Assembly: GCF_001429765.1 (NCBI RefSeq)
Contig: NZ_LMJB01000006.1
Span: forward strand, 390,338-454,337
Source: Flavobacterium sp. Root901
GTDB lineage: Bacteria > Bacteroidota > Bacteroidia > Flavobacteriales > Flavobacteriaceae
Direction of reading: 5' to 3'
Length of the DNA stretch: 64,000 nucleotides
Shown here: positions 18,892-27,440 of the stretch, in pieces
How positions within the stretch are numbered: position 1 is the first letter of the stretch
Layout of the letters: every line of letters starts with the position of its first letter
Position numbers and translations under genes: made by a program
The notes under the pieces: model-generated
Databases searched by the model: none
What the model was told of the DNA's origin: nothing
Seen by the model: the letters and a program-made list of their open reading frames with translations, nothing else

Positions 18892-19611
18892 ATGAAAAAT
18901 TTCCTGATACCTACAACTTTAAAAGATGATACAATTTCTGCTGTAAAATCAGCAATATGCCAGGCAAAAGAATCTGACTGCGAAATTGTTTTAATGATGG
19001 TTTCTGAAACTCCAGATGCTTTTTCATCATCTAATTTTTTGCGTGAAATGAGAACCGGACTTACCAAAAGTCAGGAAGAAGTACTCGAAACCTGCAGGTA
19101 TATGATCGATCATGCTAAAAACTGCAAAATTAAAATTCACAATCAATACGGACTTTCGTCTCCAATATTCAGAGGAATTATTGAACATTTTGCTGTAAAA
19201 CTAGTTATTCTGACACATTCTTATAAACAGGAAACAAAACGTATTCATCAGTATTTAGTGCAGTTGGCGGCCAACCAAAAATGCCCTATTTTACATTTAG
19301 GAAATGAATTTAAAAAAGATTTTACAAAAGCACTTTATATAGAAAACAGTTCGGCAAATGTTCATGTAAAAGATGTACAGCAGTTTTTGAATGAAAATTT
19401 CTCTTATGAAATCGTAAGCCAAACCTCCAGAATGGATGATAATCTTGAAGAAGCTGCACCATATTTGACAGAAGCTATTTCGAAATATGAGATCGATCTT
19501 TTAGTAGAAACTCGAAAAGGGGAAAAAATAAAATTTAAAAAAGTAAAAAAACAAAACATTAATGAAAAACTAGGTCTTCCGGTTCTTTCATTATACGAAG
19601 AACTGGCTTAA
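18892..19611 (+). CDS. Universal stress protein-like, degenerate
   Basis: The 239-residue protein starts MKNFLIPTTLKDDTISAVKSAICQAKESDCEIVLMMV, the first beta-alpha unit of the UspA fold, with HAKNCKIKIHNQYG and LVILTHSYKQ strands later. The usual ATP-binding G-x2-G-x9-G(S/T) motif is not recognisable, so it may not bind ATP. Two half-domains may be present, the second being more divergent. It lies 77 bp after the two-component pair and 92 bp before the bestrophin gene on the same strand, so the four genes may form one regulatory unit. Confidence 0.65.
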   Translation: MKNFLIPTTLKDDTISAVKSAICQAKESDCEIVLMMVSETPDAFSSSNFLREMRTGLTKSQEEVLETCRYMIDHAKNCKIKIHNQYGLSSPIFRGIIEHFAVKLVILTHSYKQETKRIHQYLVQLAANQKCPILHLGNEFKKDFTKALYIENSSANVHVKDVQQFLNENFSYEIVSQTSRMDDNLEEAAPYLTEAISKYEIDLLVETRKGEKIKFKKVKKQNINEKLGLPVLSLYEELA

Positions 19612-19703
19612 TTTTTTAGTCGACAGCCGTTAAGTTTTTTAATTCTTAGTCTAAGAACTAAAAAAACTAAAAACTAAATAAATATTAATTTAAAACCGAA
19701 AAT

Positions 19704-20651
19704 ATGTTATTAAAGAAAAGAATACCAATGAAGTACGTTCTCGGGAAAATTAAAGTAGAAATTGCTTTAGTACTGGCTTATACTGTATTATTTGAAATAT
19801 TTCATCACTATTTCATCAATCTTCCCGTTGATATTCCAATTGCGATTCCGACGATGATCGGAACGATTATTTCCTTATTACTGGCATTTAAGTCCAATCA
19901 GGCTTACGATCGCTGGTGGGAAGCACGCATTGTCTGGGGAGCTGTCGTAAATGATTCCAGAACTTTAATTCGTCAGGTGCTGACATTTTATAAAGATCCC
20001 GATTTTTCTGTTGAAGCGAGTGAATTCAAAGAAAATTTTGCAAAAAGACAAATCGCATGGTGTTATAGTTTAGGGCAGGCTTTAAGAAATAAAGATGCCG
20101 TAAAACCATTAAAAGGATTAATGAGTGAAGAAGAAATAAAATACATTAAGAATCATCAAAATGTTCCAAATGCTATTTTAATGCTTCATGCACGCGATCT
20201 TAGAAATGCCAAAAACGATAAAAAAATCAACATGTACCAACAAGTTGAGATCGATAATACATTATCGCGATTGTGTGATGAAATGGGAAAATGCGAGAGA
20301 ATTAAAAACACAATCTTTCCAACAACCTACAGCATGTATATCAGACTAACGTTGTGTTTGTTTATTTTGTTACTGCCTTTTGGATTAACAAGTGTATTAA
20401 GCTGGTTTGCTATTCCGTTAATTACAGCTATCGCTGCAGCTTTCTTTTTGATCGAAAGAATGGCGATTCATTTGCAGGACCCGTTTGAAAACCGACCAAC
20501 TGATACGCCTGTTACGACAATTGCAAATACTATTGAGAAAAATATCAAACAAATGCTTAACGAATATCAAAGCGAATTTGATATCCTAAAAGAATTTGAT
20601 TTAAACGACGAACCTAAGAAGGTCGAAAAAGACGCTTATTTCGTTTTATAA
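19704..20651 (+). CDS. Bestrophin-family (UPF0187) anion channel
   Basis: The 315-residue protein shows the bacterial bestrophin pattern. Two N-terminal membrane helices (VEIALVLAYTVLFEIFHHYF; IAIPTMIGTIISLLLAFKSN) are followed by the hallmark QAYDRWWEARIVWGAVVNDSRTLIRQ. Later come RLCDEMGKCERIKNTIFPTTYSMYIRLTLCLFILLLPFGL and AIHLQDPFENRPTDTPV, typical of the cytosolic vestibule. Bacterial homologues form pentameric chloride or cation channels. It may be part of the unit that begins with the two-component system. A later Met (residue 9) is an alternative start. Confidence 0.88.
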   Translation: MLLKKRIPMKYVLGKIKVEIALVLAYTVLFEIFHHYFINLPVDIPIAIPTMIGTIISLLLAFKSNQAYDRWWEARIVWGAVVNDSRTLIRQVLTFYKDPDFSVEASEFKENFAKRQIAWCYSLGQALRNKDAVKPLKGLMSEEEIKYIKNHQNVPNAILMLHARDLRNAKNDKKINMYQQVEIDNTLSRLCDEMGKCERIKNTIFPTTYSMYIRLTLCLFILLLPFGLTSVLSWFAIPLITAIAAAFFLIERMAIHLQDPFENRPTDTPVTTIANTIEKNIKQMLNEYQSEFDILKEFDLNDEPKKVEKDAYFVL

Positions 20652-20683
20652 CTTTTTAATTTTGGTCTTCTTAATTAATTGTT

Positions 20684-20722
20684 GGCCGGATAGTGAAGTA
20701 GTTGCACTGTCCGGTTTTTTTT
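20684..20722 (+). terminator. Terminator of the bestrophin gene
   Basis: CCGGATAGTG and CACTGTCCGG form a stem with a 9-nt loop followed by T8. Confidence 0.88.
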
Positions 20723-20805
20723 ATTGCGAGGAACGAAGCAATCTCACTAACAATAATGCGCAAAGTTTAATTTATCCAATGATATTGCTTCGTTTCTCAT
20801 AATAA
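20721..20805. repeat. Inverted repeat between convergent genes
   Basis: TTATTGCGAGGAACGAAGCA on the left pairs imperfectly with a right arm at 20784-20805 (ATTGCTTCGTTTCTCATAAT). The spacer is about 40 bp. It belongs to the group of intergenic hairpin elements seen across this window. Confidence 0.7.
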
Positions 20806-20809
20806 CAAA

Positions 20810-22234
20810 CTACAACTGCTTTGCTGCCAATTTGCCTAAAGTTCGGATAGATTCGCGTAATTCATTACTCCACGGAAGTCCAAAACTCAATCGCATACAA
20901 TTTGAGAATTGATTTTGAAAAGAAAAAATCCTTCCGGGCGCTATGCTGATATTATGTTTTAAAGCCAGATGATAAAAAGCGGAGGTATCAATTTTTTGAT
21001 CTAATTCTACCCAGAGAAAAAAACCGCCCTGAGGCTGGCTTACTTTTGTTCCGGCGGGAAAAGATTCCAAAACCGTATTAATATAATTATTACAATTGCG
21101 ATTTAAGATTTGGCGTATTTTGCGAAGATGGTTTTCATAACGGCCGTTTTTCAAAAAATCACCTACAACTTCGTGCGTAATAGTAGGAGAGGAGATAGTG
21201 TGGTATAGTTTTGTTCTCAGAATTTCTTTTTTAAATTTCCCGGGAGAAACCCAGCCGACACGATAACCCGGTGCCAAAGATTTAGAAACAGAACTGCAGC
21301 AAAGTACTATTCCGCTCTCATCATACGTTTTGCAATTCGTTGGACGGCTTGAGCCAAAATACAAATCGCCATGAATATCATCTTCAATCAGCGGAACATT
21401 GTAAAAATCCATAAGGCGTACAATTTCTTTTTTATGTTCGTTTGGCATCATACTTCCCGACGGATTACTGAAATTACTCATCAATACACAGGCTTTTACT
21501 TTATTGGTTGAAAGTGTTTTTTTAACAGCTTCAAGTTCAATTCCGGTGGTCATATTGGAGGGAAGTTCCATTACATACAAACCTAAAGACCTTGCCAGCT
21601 GCAGGATCCCAAAATAAACCGGACTTTCTGTAATAATTGTATCTCCGGGTTTCGTTAAAGTCAGCAGGCAGTCTGAAATAGCCGAAATACAGCCTGGAGT
21701 CGTAATAATATCTTCTTCTGTCAATGAGCCGCCCCAGGTAAAAGACCAGCGCGCAATTTCTTTTCGCAGATTACTGTTTCCCTGAATTTCCTCATAACTT
21801 GTCCCGCTGTTTGGCAGCTGTCGCATTGCCTGAACCATTCCTTTGTTCAGTTTTGCAATAGGAAGCAGCTCGTTTGAAGGAAAACCAAGCGAAAGCATCG
21901 TAAGGTCTTTTTTGCGCATATCATTGTAAACCAGGTCAACCAGATCTTCGCGCTCGATATTTTCAACAGTTAAAATGGGTGAACTTGGCGAAGGTTCTGT
22001 AATTAATCTTGCTGAGGTATTACTCACATAATAACCAGATTGCGGCCGGGATTCAATCAGCGAAAGGCTTTCGACTTCATAATACGCTTTACTAACTGTA
22101 CTCATGCTGTAACCCGTTTCAGCACAGACTTCCCTAATGGAAGGCAGTTTGTCTCCAACGTTTAAAAGGCCTGATTTTATCTGTTTTTCAATGACATCTG
22201 CAAATTGCAGATACAAGTAATTTGAGCTTTTCAT
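20810..22234 (-). CDS. MocR-type GntR/aminotransferase transcriptional regulator
   Basis: The 474-residue protein fuses an N-terminal GntR winged helix (VIEKQIKSGLLNVGDKLPSIREVCAETGYSMSTVSKAYYEVE) to a class I aminotransferase domain. The latter keeps TPGCISAISDCLLTLTKPGD, NFSNPSG and the PLP Lys region SSVSKSLAPGYRVGW. This is the MocR architecture, in which PLP or an amino-compound usually acts as effector. It is divergent from a RarD-type exporter with 97 bp between the starts, so regulation of that transporter and itself is likely. No pdxST genes are adjacent, so a PdxR role is not supported. Confidence 0.92.
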   Translation of the reverse strand: MKSSNYLYLQFADVIEKQIKSGLLNVGDKLPSIREVCAETGYSMSTVSKAYYEVESLSLIESRPQSGYYVSNTSARLITEPSPSSPILTVENIEREDLVDLVYNDMRKKDLTMLSLGFPSNELLPIAKLNKGMVQAMRQLPNSGTSYEEIQGNSNLRKEIARWSFTWGGSLTEEDIITTPGCISAISDCLLTLTKPGDTIITESPVYFGILQLARSLGLYVMELPSNMTTGIELEAVKKTLSTNKVKACVLMSNFSNPSGSMMPNEHKKEIVRLMDFYNVPLIEDDIHGDLYFGSSRPTNCKTYDESGIVLCCSSVSKSLAPGYRVGWVSPGKFKKEILRTKLYHTISSPTITHEVVGDFLKNGRYENHLRKIRQILNRNCNNYINTVLESFPAGTKVSQPQGGFFLWVELDQKIDTSAFYHLALKHNISIAPGRIFSFQNQFSNCMRLSFGLPWSNELRESIRTLGKLAAKQL

Positions 22235-22240
22235 AAAAAT

Positions 22241-22283
22241 AACTGTTATGCTGCAATTTACAAAAACTGTATCTGTATTGCTG
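22241..22283. promoter_or_regulatory. Candidate MocR operator with direct repeats
   Basis: AACTGTTATGCTG (22241-22253) and AACTGTATCTGTATTGCTG (22265-22283) share an AACTGT...TGCTG pattern with starts 24 bp apart in the MocR/RarD divergent promoter region. Direct-repeat operators are known for MocR regulators. Assignment is inference. Confidence 0.45.
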
Positions 22284-22331
22284 TTTTATTTTTTAGAAAT
22301 TTGTTTCATCAAAAAAATAAAGGAAACAGCA

Positions 22332-23249
22332 GTGAAAACAACAAAATATTACATCGCAGCCATTACAGCTTATACCGTTTGGGGATTTTTTAGTTTAGTT
22401 TTAAAACCTATTCACGAATATCCTGCACTTGATATTTTATTTTACCGCGTTTTTAGCTGTTGTATTTTAATGCTGATAATTACATTTTTGTTTAAAAGAA
22501 AGGCATTACAGGAAAGTATAAATGTTTTCAAATCTTTATCAGCTGCAGAAAAGAAAAAAGCTGTTTTATTAAACATTGGCGGAAGTATCTTTTTAATGGC
22601 AAACTGGTTTACTTTTATTTATGTAATGAACCATGTAAGCGTTAAAGCAACTTCATTGGCTTATCTTGTCTGTCCAATTTTAACGACATTGCTGGCCTAT
22701 TTTATCTTAAAAGAAAAGCTGGCCAAAACACAGTGGCTGGCAGTTGGTTTAAGTATTTTTGGATGTCTGCTTTTGTCTTATGCTGATATTATGGATATGT
22801 TTTTCAGCATTATCATTGGTCTTACTTATGCTTGTTATCTGGTAAGCCAGCGTGTAAATAAGGGGTTTGACAGATTCATTGTACTTACCTTTCATATTAC
22901 GCTTGCGGCAATAGTTTTGTTCCCTTTTTATCCGGAATACAGCGGAACTATCCCAACCGAATTTAAATTTTATTTCTGTATAGAGACCATTGCGATTGCA
23001 TTTACCATCATTCCGTTGTTCCTAAACTTGTACGCCCTTTCAGGAATTAACTCATCAACGGTTGGAATGTTGTTGAATATCAACCCGATGATTGCATTTT
23101 TACTGGCAAATTTTGTCTATCACGAAAAAATCAGCGCGTTGCAAATCAGTGCTTACGGCATTATTTTTATTGCAGTGTTAGTTTTTAATTCCAATCATTT
23201 TTTTGCCATGAAACAGAAATATATCCTGTCGTCTAAAGATTCTCAGTAA
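22332..23249 (+). CDS. rarD: EamA/RarD-family transporter
   Basis: The protein is a ten-helix drug/metabolite transporter of the EamA superfamily. From the GTG at 22332 (VKTTKYYIAAITAYTVWGFF) it has 305 residues, the usual RarD length. A longer frame from 22248 would add an atypical N-terminus and run through the divergent regulatory region. RarD-type landmarks include HEYPALDILFYRVFSC, NWFTFIYVMNHVSVKATSLAYLVCPILTTLLAYFILKEKL and GINSSTVGMLLNINPMIAFLLA. Substrate is unknown. Divergence from a MocR regulator suggests export of an amine or amino acid. Confidence 0.85.
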   Translation: MKTTKYYIAAITAYTVWGFFSLVLKPIHEYPALDILFYRVFSCCILMLIITFLFKRKALQESINVFKSLSAAEKKKAVLLNIGGSIFLMANWFTFIYVMNHVSVKATSLAYLVCPILTTLLAYFILKEKLAKTQWLAVGLSIFGCLLLSYADIMDMFFSIIIGLTYACYLVSQRVNKGFDRFIVLTFHITLAAIVLFPFYPEYSGTIPTEFKFYFCIETIAIAFTIIPLFLNLYALSGINSSTVGMLLNINPMIAFLLANFVYHEKISALQISAYGIIFIAVLVFNSNHFFAMKQKYILSSKDSQ

Positions 23250-23312
23250 AGTAACTCTTGTATTTTTATTGGTTTAAAATGTAAAAATTACGAGAACCTT
23301 AACAGGATTTTA

Positions 23313-23347
23313 AAACAGGAATGAGTATTTTTCATTCCTGTTTTTTT
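23313..23347 (+). terminator. Terminator of rarD
   Basis: AACAGGAATGA and TCATTCCTGTT form a stem followed by T7. Confidence 0.85.
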
Positions 23348-23415
23348 ATGCAGAAAAATGAAATTACAGTCCACTCCCGATAGCTGTCGGGATGTACAGA
23401 TTCAATGATTTTTTA

Positions 23416-23500
23416 GCCACTAATTACACGAATTTGCACGAATTATATTTTTAATCACTTTCGTCAAATAAAAATTTGTGTAATTCGTGCAATTCGTGGC
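23416..23500. repeat. Imperfect inverted repeat (CACGAATT type)
   Basis: The left arm contains AATTACACGAATTTGCACGA and the right arm contains TGTAATTCGTGCAATTCGTG, about 28 bp each with a few mismatches. ACGAATTTGCACGAATT words are common in flavobacterial intergenic regions. Confidence 0.7.
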
Positions 23501-23573
23501 AGACAGAAAAATCCTTTTACTCTGTGAAATCTGTGGCTGACAATAATACAATAATACAATCTGACTCTTTCTG

Positions 23574-24146
23574 ATGTACAGTAAACTTCTAAACCTGATG
23601 CGCGAAATTATTCATCTTGATGCTTCTGACATTGAGATTGTTGAGTCGTTTTTTGAACCTCTTTTTTGTGATAAGGGACAAATTCTGGAAGCAGAAAACA
23701 AACCGGTAAAATATTTGTATTTTATCAACTCCGGTTTTATCAGGATTTTTTATAATGAAAATGGAAATGAGCAGACAACGCATATCAACTGTCCTTCCGG
23801 ATTTATTACTTCATTTAACAGTTTTATAAACGGAACAATTTCTAACGAAAATATTGAATGCATAACGTATTGTGAAGTACTTAGAATTACTAAAAACAAT
23901 CTTGATATTTTATGCGGTAAAAGTCAAAAATGGACTGATTTTGCCAGAATTGTTTATGAAAATTCAGTGATTTACAATGAGCAGAGAACCAAAGATATTA
24001 TGAATTTATCTGCAGAAGCACGCTATTTAAACCTATTAAAATACAATCCTGATATTATTCAAAATGTTCCGCTGCAATACATTGCTTCTTTCATAGGAAT
24101 AAAACCCGAAAGCTTAAGCCGAATTAGAAGAAAACTGATTTCCTAA
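23574..24146 (+). CDS. Crp/Fnr-family transcriptional regulator
   Basis: The 190-residue protein has a cyclic-nucleotide-binding-like beta-roll (GQILEAENKPVKYLYFINSGFIRIFYNENGNEQTTHINCPSGFITSF) and a C-terminal helix-turn-helix (VPLQYIASFIGIKPESLSRIRRKL). The short form typical of Bacteroidota lacks the classical cAMP-contact residues. It sits 60 bp upstream of an SDR gene in the same direction, and a 7+7 palindrome lies between them, so the SDR is the likely target. Confidence 0.88.
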   Translation: MYSKLLNLMREIIHLDASDIEIVESFFEPLFCDKGQILEAENKPVKYLYFINSGFIRIFYNENGNEQTTHINCPSGFITSFNSFINGTISNENIECITYCEVLRITKNNLDILCGKSQKWTDFARIVYENSVIYNEQRTKDIMNLSAEARYLNLLKYNPDIIQNVPLQYIASFIGIKPESLSRIRRKLIS

Positions 24147-24173
24147 CATAGGTCAAGTAGATTGGTTTTGTTG

Positions 24174-24195
24174 TTACTGAATTTTGCATCAGTAA
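24174..24195 (+). promoter_or_regulatory. Candidate Crp/Fnr operator at the SDR promoter
   Basis: Perfect inverted half-sites TTACTGA and TCAGTAA are separated by 8 bp. The site overlaps a -7-like GAATTTTG and ends 11 bp before the SDR ATG at 24207. Its symmetry and size (22 bp) suit a Crp-family dimer. Confidence 0.55.
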
Positions 24196-24206
24196 AACAA
24201 ACTCAA

Positions 24207-24995
24207 ATGAAAGCAATAAAAAATAAAACAGCACTAATTACCGGAGCATCTTCCGGAATTGGCGAAGCTTTTGCTTATGAATTAGCAAAACAAGGATCTA
24301 ATTTGATATTAACGGCAAGATCTCAAGACAAATTAAACTTTTTGGCAGACAAAATTTCGAGAGAATATAATGTAAAAGTAGATGTTTTCGCAGGCGATCT
24401 TCTGCAAAAAGATACTCCGTCACAATTATATTCTCAAATAAAACAAAAAGGGTTGTCTATAGATATTCTTATAAATAATGCCGGATTTGGTAAATGGACA
24501 AATTTTTTGGACGAAACTACACAGCAATATGAAGATATGATAGAAATCAACATTAATGCGCTGGTCAAATTATGTCATTTAGTACTGCCGGATATGCTTC
24601 AAAAAAGAGAAGGTGCCATTATTAATGTCGCATCAACAGGTGCTTTACAGCCTTGTCCTTATGTTGCCGTTTATTGTGCAAGTAAATCCTTTGTTTTGGA
24701 TTTTTCAGAAGCTTTGTATGGAGAATACAGTAAAAAGGGAATAACGATTACAGCGCTTTGTCCGGGCAATACCACAACTGGTTTTCAATCTGTTGCAAAA
24801 GCAAACACAAAAGGAATGCCTGCTGATACACCAAATGAAGTGGCTAAACAAGGAATTAAAGCACTTCTGCAAAACAAAAGTTTTAAAATTGTGGGTAAAA
24901 TGAATTATGTCCAATCATTTCTGCCAAGATTCTTAACAAGAAAAGCGATGATTAATGTGGTTAGCGGCATGATGAACAGCAAAGTAAACGGATAA
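24207..24995 (+). CDS. Short-chain dehydrogenase/reductase
   Basis: The 262-residue SDR has the cofactor motif ALITGASSGIGEAFAYELA (TGxxxGxG), NNAGFG, and catalytic Ser in NVASTGALQP with YxxxK in YVAVYCASKSF. It resembles the DltE/YqjQ-like classical SDRs that take NADP. The start at 24207 (MKAIKNKTALITGAS) is preferred over an upstream in-frame codon at 24162, which would place a hydrophobic tail ahead of the fold and include the palindrome. Probably controlled by the adjacent Crp/Fnr protein. Substrate unknown. Confidence 0.88.
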   Translation: MKAIKNKTALITGASSGIGEAFAYELAKQGSNLILTARSQDKLNFLADKISREYNVKVDVFAGDLLQKDTPSQLYSQIKQKGLSIDILINNAGFGKWTNFLDETTQQYEDMIEININALVKLCHLVLPDMLQKREGAIINVASTGALQPCPYVAVYCASKSFVLDFSEALYGEYSKKGITITALCPGNTTTGFQSVAKANTKGMPADTPNEVAKQGIKALLQNKSFKIVGKMNYVQSFLPRFLTRKAMINVVSGMMNSKVNG

Positions 24996-25027
24996 TTTCC
25001 GGCGCTGCAATTTCAGTAATATATTAT

Positions 25028-25091
25028 GAGAATCTTAACGTACTTTAAGCGAAATTTCTTTAATTTAACAAAAGTAAAAATTAAGATTCTC
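25028..25091. repeat. Inverted repeat spanning the leader of the acyl-CoA dehydrogenase
   Basis: GAGAATCTTAA (25028-25038) and TTAAGATTCTC (25081-25091) are perfect 11-bp arms with 42 bp between them. The right arm ends one base before the ATG at 25093. It could be an operator pair, or an mRNA hairpin that hides the start. Confidence 0.65.
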
Positions 25092-25092
25092 T

Positions 25093-27351
25093 ATGAAAAA
25101 TACCAAACTTCAAGCCTTTATTCCTTTGTTTTATTTAGTGTGGTCCGATGATCTTCTCACACAGAAAGAATTTGCTACACTAAAAGAGTTTATACATTCT
25201 TTAAATGTTTTATCGGAAGAAGAAAAAGAATATTTACTTTCTAAAGTAGATATTTCAAATCCGCCTTCGCGAAATGAACTCACACAATGGAAATTGGATA
25301 TTGAAAAAAGTATTCAGGATAAATCGTCTCTTAAATCCATTTTTGATATTGCAAAAGCACTTTCGGGAAACGATTTGGATTTAACACCAATTGAATCCGA
25401 TTTTACAAAACTCGAAAATGACCTTGGGATTTTAGGCGAAGAAGCACTGCAGAACTTCAAAACAAAAGCCGATTCTTTTACCGCAAATTCGCAGACGACA
25501 GACAATTTCGATATTAAAAAAATAACCGAATTTCTGGACGGAAAAGAAGCACCGATTATAAAAAAGGTAAAAGAAGTGATTTCCAGACCTGAATTTGCTT
25601 ATGAAACTTCAACAGATATTAATGTTTTCCGCAAAACGGTTTACAACTGGTGTAAAATCCTGGCCGATGAAAATTTAGGAAACATGGCCTATCCAAAAGA
25701 ATACGGCGGCGGAGGAAATGTAGAAGATTACTTCGCGATTATGGAAACGCTGAGTTATCACGATTTGAGTTTAGTGATAAAATTTGGTGTACAGTTTGGA
25801 CTTTGGGGAATGAGTGTTCAGTCTCTCGGAACCGAAAAACATTATGCAAAATATTTAAAAGATATTGGTTCTCTGAAACTTCCGGGTTGTTTTGCGATGA
25901 CCGAAACACATCATGGATCAAACGTAAAAGGTCTGGAAACTACGGCAACTTATAATCATAACGATCAGACTTTTACTATTCATACACCAAATAAAAACGC
26001 TCAAAAAGAATATATTGGGAATGCAGCGGTTCATGGACAAGCCGCAACTGTTTTTGCTAAATTGGTTATCGATGGACATGATTACGGCGTAAATGCGTTT
26101 GTAGTTCCTTTAAGAGATTCAGAAGGAAATGTTCTGCAAGGTATTACAATTGGCGACTGCGGTCATAAAATGGGTTTAAACGGAGTGGATAACGGAACCA
26201 TTAGTTTTGATAATGTCGTGATTCCGAAAGAAAATATGCTCGATCGTTTTGCTTCTGTAAACGATAAAGGTGAATTTGAAAGCCCTATTCCGAGTGATAA
26301 CAGAAGATTTTTTACCATGTTGGGAACTTTAGTCGGAGGAAGAATTGGAATTCCGCGTTCGGCTTTGGCTGCAGCCAAATCTGGATTAACAATTGCCATT
26401 CGCTACAGCGATCAAAGAAGACAATTTGGACCGGAAGGCGGATCAGAAGTTCCTATTTTAAATTACAGAATGCATCAGCGCAGATTATTACCGCATTTGG
26501 CAAAAACGTATGCCGTACATTTTGCCCTTCAGTATCTGACAAAAAGATTTTTGAACAGAACAGAAACCGAAATGCAGGAAATAGAAGCACTGGCGGCAGG
26601 AATGAAATCGTACTCAACCTGGAGTACAAGAGATATTTTGCAGGAATGTCGGGAAGCCTGCGGCGGAAAAGGGTATTTATCTGAAAACCGAATTGATGCT
26701 TTAAAAAACGACACCGAAATTTACACCACTTTTGAAGGTGATAATACGGTTTTAATGCAATTGGTTGCCAAAAATCGTTTGTCTGAATTTAGAAAATCAT
26801 TTGGAGAAATGGGTTCTTTGGGAATCATCAATTACGTATATGAAAATGCTAAAACGGTCATTACAGAAAAAAATCCAATCGCTACCCGAAGAGCAGATGA
26901 TGAACATTTGCTCGATGCAGAATTTCATCTTCAGGCTTTTGTGCACAGAGAAAAAACAATTCTGGCTTCGGCGGCAAGACGTATTAAAAAACTGGTCGAT
27001 GGCGGCTTAGAAGCTTATGATGCTTTTAATGTCGTACAGCATCAAATGATCGATGTTGCGCAGGCTTATTTGGAACGTATTGTTTTAGAGCAGTTTCAGG
27101 AAGCAGTTAAAGTGATTGAAGACGAAAATGCTAAAAATATATTGACAAAATTATATCAATTATATGCGCTTTCGCAGATAGAAAAAAACAAGGGCTGGTA
27201 TTTGGAAGATGGTTATATGGAAGCTGTAAAAACTAAAGCGGTTCGTAAACTGGTCAATCAGCTTTGCTGGGATATTCGCCCGAACGCAGTGGCACTGGTA
27301 AATGCTTTTGATATTCCGGAAAGCTGTCTTGTGGCGCCAATTGCGGTTTAA
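25093..27351 (+). CDS. Acyl-CoA dehydrogenase/oxidase family protein, large form
   Basis: The 752-residue protein carries a full acyl-CoA dehydrogenase/oxidase core: GCFAMTETHHGSNVKGLETTA, IGDCGHKMGLNGVDNGTISFDNV, YSDQRRQFGPEGGSEVPILNYRMHQ, and RECREACGGKGYLSENRIDALKNDTEIYTTFEGDNTVLMQL. The last contains the catalytic Glu in FEGDNT, as in acyl-CoA oxidases. An extra N-terminal helical domain of about 130 residues (PLFYLVWSDDLLTQKEFATLKEFI) precedes the fold, and a helical tail follows. It should act in fatty-acid or branched acyl-CoA beta-oxidation. No EtfAB or thiolase genes are adjacent. Confidence 0.9.
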   Translation: MKNTKLQAFIPLFYLVWSDDLLTQKEFATLKEFIHSLNVLSEEEKEYLLSKVDISNPPSRNELTQWKLDIEKSIQDKSSLKSIFDIAKALSGNDLDLTPIESDFTKLENDLGILGEEALQNFKTKADSFTANSQTTDNFDIKKITEFLDGKEAPIIKKVKEVISRPEFAYETSTDINVFRKTVYNWCKILADENLGNMAYPKEYGGGGNVEDYFAIMETLSYHDLSLVIKFGVQFGLWGMSVQSLGTEKHYAKYLKDIGSLKLPGCFAMTETHHGSNVKGLETTATYNHNDQTFTIHTPNKNAQKEYIGNAAVHGQAATVFAKLVIDGHDYGVNAFVVPLRDSEGNVLQGITIGDCGHKMGLNGVDNGTISFDNVVIPKENMLDRFASVNDKGEFESPIPSDNRRFFTMLGTLVGGRIGIPRSALAAAKSGLTIAIRYSDQRRQFGPEGGSEVPILNYRMHQRRLLPHLAKTYAVHFALQYLTKRFLNRTETEMQEIEALAAGMKSYSTWSTRDILQECREACGGKGYLSENRIDALKNDTEIYTTFEGDNTVLMQLVAKNRLSEFRKSFGEMGSLGIINYVYENAKTVITEKNPIATRRADDEHLLDAEFHLQAFVHREKTILASAARRIKKLVDGGLEAYDAFNVVQHQMIDVAQAYLERIVLEQFQEAVKVIEDENAKNILTKLYQLYALSQIEKNKGWYLEDGYMEAVKTKAVRKLVNQLCWDIRPNAVALVNAFDIPESCLVAPIAV

Positions 27352-27367
27352 TTTTATAAGTTTTATG

Positions 27368-27406
27368 ATTAGCTTTGTCAGAGTTTTAAACTTTGACAAA
27401 GCTAAT
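27368..27406. repeat. Hairpin element, CTTTGTCAAAG family, copy 1
   Basis: Arms of 19 bp (ATTAGCTTTGTCAGAGTTT and its near-perfect complement) with one mismatch enclose a single base. The inner words match the element at 32879-32911. A T-rich stretch follows, so it may serve as terminator for the acyl-CoA dehydrogenase gene. Confidence 0.75.
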
Positions 27407-27440
27407 TTGTTATAATTTTTTTTATATCAAAAGAAATAAA

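Larger units (their letters stand above)
23250..23573. other. 324-bp intergenic region, no gene seen
   Basis: The gap between rarD and the Crp/Fnr gene contains a terminator (23313-23347), a small CCCGATAGCTGTCGGG palindrome (23376-23391) and a longer imperfect inverted repeat (23416-23500). No ORF with coding character and no -7 box near the next start was identified. Confidence 0.6.
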
